A stretch of DNA of 25,276 nt. It comes from an uncultured Verrucomicrobiota bacterium. GTDB taxonomy: Bacteria; Verrucomicrobiota; Verrucomicrobiae; Opitutales; Opitutaceae. The first letter of the stretch is position 1. Each line of letters begins with the position of its first letter. The stretch is from positions 1 to 25,276 of the forward strand of contig CAMLQS010000027.1 in NCBI GenBank assembly GCA_946482165.1, given 5' to 3'. Shown here piece by piece: positions 21,898 to 25,276 of the stretch. The notes beneath the pieces are model-generated. The model was given only the letters and a program-made list of their open reading frames with translations. It made no database searches and was not told where the DNA came from. Made by a program: the position numbers and the translations under genes.

Positions 21898-24800
21898 GGG
21901 GCGGCAAGTTCGGGTTGGACGGAAGCATCTTGCCCGCCGTTGGCTCCAGCGGAAGTCGAGGGAAGCGCCAGTGCCTGCAAAACCTGATCACGCATTCTCG
22001 TTTCCCCGATCATGCGGGCGAGGCGCACCGCCTCGGCCCGACGCCCTTGGTCGCGGAGCAGAAGCGCGGCCACGCCCAGGGTCTTGTCCCTCGTGGGTCG
22101 GCTCGCGATCCGGCGCGCGGCGTCGCCGCAAAGCTTCGCTTCCCCGGTTTTCGCAGCCTCCAGGGCGATCACGGCGAGCGTCTTGTCACGGCGGCCGACG
22201 TCGGAGATTTGACCTGCGGCGGCCAAGCGCGCGCCAAGATCGGGGCCGCCGGTTTCGAGCGTCTTCGCCCCTCCCGGCAAACTGTCTTCGGGCGCACCCG
22301 CTGTCGCCGGCGCGGAATCGGACTCGACCTTCGGCCCGGACGATCTCGCCAACTCGCGCGCCAACTCCACCGCCCGCCGCAGCGGATCCGACTCCGCGGC
22401 CGTCTCGGCGCCGTGCGCTTGCCGCAACTCGCCCACTTCCCGCAGGCACGCCGCGAGTTCGTCCTCCTTAGCCCGCGCCACCACCTCGTCCGCCCCAAGA
22501 GCGGCGGCAAACTCCGTCGCCTGCAGGACGTCCGGCGGCGCGGGGAACCCGGGACATGCTCCGCGGCGAGCCAGCTCCCCGCAGGTGTCGACCAGGCCCG
22601 TCCCCAAGTCCGGCGAAAAATCCGCCCGCGCCGCCAGCACCTCCAGTTGCCGCCCCTGCAGCGCGATCAGCTCGGAAAGCTTGAGCCCCGGCGACGCCTG
22701 GGCGGGCAAGGGCTGCGACTCCGCGGACTCGAGCGCAAGGGTTAGCCCGGCCGGGATCGACGCGACCGTCGCCCACTGCTGGCTCGCGCCCGAATAGCCG
22801 GCGCGCGCGAAGCCGGCGGAGAGGTCGGCGCTGTTCGCCGGATCATAACGCAACCGCGCGACCCCCGCCGCGTCGGTGAAGAGCGGAGGCAGAATTGAAC
22901 CGGCCGCGCCCGACTCGACGAACACCCCCGCGAGAGGCTTGCCGCTCGCGGCATCCACCACCCGCAGGCGCAGCTCGGAAAAGCTTCGCGCGCCTTCCGG
23001 CGGCGGCACGGACACGGGCGCCGCGGATTCGGCGTCGGCCGAAACGGCGGCTCCGAGCAGAACATAGGACGCGAGCGTGTAGCGGGAGACGATCTCCAAC
23101 TCGCGCAGCTCCTGGTCCGGCCTCGGATTAACCAGCGTCGTTAGCACCGCGCGCGCCGAGGCGTCGAGCCCTCGCGTGGCCGTTCCGCGCCAGACGATGC
23201 GGCTCGCCGGATCCGAAAGCGGCTCCGCCTCCTCGCCCGGCAGGCGCTGCCAGTCGAGCACATGCACGCCGTAACGCAGAGCCTGCTCGCGCGTCTGGCC
23301 GTCCGCGTAGACGAAGCGAAGCGTGGCGACTTCGACGCCCACCGGGTCCTGCCACTGCGTGGCGTGCAGCAGACGCAACGAAGCGAACCTGCGCCCCACG
23401 GGCACCGTGATGGAACGCGGCAACGGCGCGTCACCCGAGGAGCCGTCGTTCTTCACCCCGAGCAAAACGACCTGTCCGCCGACATCGAAAGTCTGCCCGC
23501 CAAACTCGCGCGGACCGCGCAAGGAGCGGAGCCCAAAAAGCTCTCCTGCGGGCAAATCGGCAAACGATTTCGTCCAATACGGACCGAGATCGAGCGCGCC
23601 AGAGGGGAGCGACGGGAGCGATGTGGCGCTATCGGCGGCAGGCGCCTCCACCCGAGCGTCCAGAGGCGCGGGCGCAGACTCGACAGGAGGCGTCGCCCCA
23701 ACGGTCACGGAAGGAACGACAAGCGGAAACGACACGGATGCCCTCGGCTCTCGAGACGCCGCGAATCGGCGATATGCGAGAAACCCCGCCGTCGCCGCCA
23801 GCACCGAGACGAGCAGCAGGAACACGAAGGCGAACAGGCACCCGCGGGCGCGGCCGCCCGGTTGGCCGGCGTCGAATGCTTGGTGAACTTCGCGACGCCA
23901 CAGGACCGCGAGCGCCCAGATGCCGAAGACGACGCCGAGCCCCGCGCCTTGCAGCGTCAGGATCGCGAGCAACGCCCCGCACACCGCCAGGCCATGGTTG
24001 CGCAGGCGGCGCATCCGCGACGCGGCGAAGCACGTCAGCGCGGAGAACAAAAGCCCCGCGCCCAGCGCAGCCGGCGCCAGCGTATACCAGAAGGGCGGCC
24101 CCGAGCTCGGAGTGGTGGAGGACCGATAACTGAAGCCGTTCATCGGCAGCCTCAGCTCGATTGTGCCGGTGGCGTCGCTTTGCGTGAACTTCACGCAGAA
24201 AAGGAAAAATCCAAGCGCCGCGACACAGACGAAAATCTGAAGCCCCGAGGCTACCATCAGACCGGTCGCGGGGGCGGACACGCTGCGCGCCGCCGAAACG
24301 GCGGGATCGGCCGGAGGAGTCGGAACGGGGCCTTCGCCCGGCGTCGGCGCGCTCGCATGAGCTCCGCCGTTGTCGAACGCCTCCCGCACGTCTCGACGCA
24401 AAAGCACGACCAGCGCCCAGATTCCGAAAATCGGCCCCAGCAGCAGGCCGGGGAACGTGATGATCGCCAAGATGGCCGCGCACACCGCCAGGCCATGGCC
24501 GCGCAAGCGGCGCATCCGAGCGGCGCACACCAAGACAAAAACCCACACGCCCCCCAGAATAGCCACCAAGGCCAGAACGAGCAGCTCGGCGACACCGAGA
24601 CCGAACGCGCCGTGACGGGTGATGAGCCTGAGGCCGACAAGCAGGGCGCCGACCGCAAACACCAGCAGCTGCAAACTCGCCGCGACCATCAGCCCCGTGG
24701 CGGGCGCGTTCACCCGCCGGGAAATCTCGGCCAGGCTGGGCGCCGCGGCGGTCGGGGCGGCCGGGGCGGGCATGCCGGAACCGGCTCCCCCTGTTTCGGG

Positions 24801-25276
24801 CGCGGCGAAGGCCGCGCGCAACTCCGGCTGCCGCAGCAACACGAAGGCCCAGATGCCCGCGCCCAGTTGCAACGCTGCCCAAAGGCCGAAAAACCAAGTG
24901 CCGCCGGAGCCGCCGCCAGCCGTGAGCAGGCCGAGCGCGCCAAGCACGATGGCGATGATCGCGCCTCGGCGAGCACGGCGAAAATCGCAGCCGGCGATCA
25001 TCCGACGCGCGGCCGATATGATGTAAAGATCCGCCGCGACGTTCAAGGCCAGCCAGGCCGCAAACAAAGCGATCATCACGCCCGCCACCGCGCCCACGAT
25101 CGGTATCGGGCTTCCCCAGAATTTAAACGAGGCCGAGAAGCTGCTCGCGAGACCGGCGCCCAACCCCGCCATCGGCAGCAGGAAAAGAAGGCCGAGGGTG
25201 AACAACAGCCCCAGCCCGAGCCCCACCAACTCGACGACCGACGTGACGATCAAGGCCGTGGCGGCGGGCTTCAGCC
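21894..25276 (-). CDS. Large multi-span membrane protein with extracytoplasmic C-terminal half (5' end missing)
   Basis: The frame runs off the right edge. The apparent start at 25253 is a TTG inside the frame and not the real start, because upstream codons (L-K-P-A-A-T-A) match the beginning of the internal repeats. Numbering from that TTG gives 1119 residues. Three membrane modules follow one another (from about 1, 183 and 327). The last two share PATGLMVA, MRRLR-HGLAVC-A-LAI and FGIWAL-VL-RR-V--AFD, and resemble DUF4190-type membrane domains. A further span (about 471-494) leads to a Pro-rich linker, a beta-sandwich (about 553-735) with the LPAG...FDVGGQVVL...VPVGRRFASLRLLHATQW pattern common in Verrucomicrobiota and Planctomycetota, a carboxypeptidase-regulatory-like domain (760-845), and a helical tail with repeated RDKTL motifs (1020-1095). 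Its function is unknown to me. Confidence 0.75.
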   Translation of the reverse strand, partial: LKPAATALIVTSVVELVGLGLGLLFTLGLLFLLPMAGLGAGLASSFSASFKFWGSPIPIVGAVAGVMIALFAAWLALNVAADLYIISAARRMIAGCDFRRARRGAIIAIVLGALGLLTAGGGSGGTWFFGLWAALQLGAGIWAFVLLRQPELRAAFAAPETGGAGSGMPAPAAPTAAAPSLAEISRRVNAPATGLMVAASLQLLVFAVGALLVGLRLITRHGAFGLGVAELLVLALVAILGGVWVFVLVCAARMRRLRGHGLAVCAAILAIITFPGLLLGPIFGIWALVVLLRRDVREAFDNGGAHASAPTPGEGPVPTPPADPAVSAARSVSAPATGLMVASGLQIFVCVAALGFFLFCVKFTQSDATGTIELRLPMNGFSYRSSTTPSSGPPFWYTLAPAALGAGLLFSALTCFAASRMRRLRNHGLAVCGALLAILTLQGAGLGVVFGIWALAVLWRREVHQAFDAGQPGGRARGCLFAFVFLLLVSVLAATAGFLAYRRFAASREPRASVSFPLVVPSVTVGATPPVESAPAPLDARVEAPAADSATSLPSLPSGALDLGPYWTKSFADLPAGELFGLRSLRGPREFGGQTFDVGGQVVLLGVKNDGSSGDAPLPRSITVPVGRRFASLRLLHATQWQDPVGVEVATLRFVYADGQTREQALRYGVHVLDWQRLPGEEAEPLSDPASRIVWRGTATRGLDASARAVLTTLVNPRPDQELRELEIVSRYTLASYVLLGAAVSADAESAAPVSVPPPEGARSFSELRLRVVDAASGKPLAGVFVESGAAGSILPPLFTDAAGVARLRYDPANSADLSAGFARAGYSGASQQWATVASIPAGLTLALESAESQPLPAQASPGLKLSELIALQGRQLEVLAARADFSPDLGTGLVDTCGELARRGACPGFPAPPDVLQATEFAAALGADEVVARAKEDELAACLREVGELRQAHGAETAAESDPLRRAVELARELARSSGPKVESDSAPATAGAPEDSLPGGAKTLETGGPDLGARLAAAGQISDVGRRDKTLAVIALEAAKTGEAKLCGDAARRIASRPTRDKTLGVAALLLRDQGRRAEAVRLARMIGETRMRDQVLQALALPSTSAGANGGQDASVQPELAAP

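Overview
The window is high-GC, densely coded bacterial DNA. My best guess is a Verrucomicrobiota member of the Opitutaceae type. This is an inference from the gene style: giant secreted FN3/LamG polysaccharide-degrading proteins, an ECF sigma factor operon carrying a protein with a GspG-like tail, extracytoplasmic proteins built from roughly 35-residue helical repeats, and many genes without a clear Shine-Dalgarno site. No rRNA, tRNA, CRISPR array, transposase or phage gene was seen.

Layout. (1) Positions 1-68: the probable last codons of a + strand gene and its strong intrinsic terminator. (2) 184-1926: an unrecognised 233-aa protein (minus) divergent from a calcineurin-like phosphoesterase (plus). 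(3) 1975-4971, all minus: a probable lipoprotein of helical repeats, a TPR protein resembling the RMDN family, a small protein with a phospholipase A2-like Cys/His-Asp signature, and a MarC-family membrane protein. (4) 5179-16888, minus: two giant modular proteins that fill almost half the window. One is a 1389-aa secreted protein with a GH128-like (Asl1-like) glycoside hydrolase core. The other is a 2413-aa protein with an alginate-lyase-type alpha/alpha-barrel core. Both carry LamG and FN3 modules, and both end in the same 183-residue C-terminal module. Each is followed by a hairpin terminator, so they are probably separate transcription units. (5) 17275-20850, minus: an ECF sigma factor, a coupled membrane protein in the anti-sigma position, a 494-aa membrane protein with a pseudopilin-like tail, and a prepilin peptidase. 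(6) 21091-25276, minus: a very large membrane protein running off the right edge, a coupled small membrane protein, and a DUF4870-type membrane protein.

How the genes may work together. The two giant proteins look like extracellular polysaccharide degraders, one for a beta-1,3-glucan-like substrate and one for a uronate polymer. Both are decorated with lectin-like and spacer domains, and the common C-terminal module suggests a shared localisation or binding mechanism. The neighbouring sigma factor/anti-sigma/pseudopilin-like/prepilin-peptidase cluster could link envelope signalling to a type II secretion or type IV pilus-like system. That link rests only on gene order.

The main oddities are these: the 2413-aa protein has no signal peptide and a long leader with C-tracts and a hairpin; the C-terminal module is shared at about 70% identity; GC-rich inverted repeats with a common loop sit between genes; and a 494-aa sigma-operon protein ends in a GspG-like domain.
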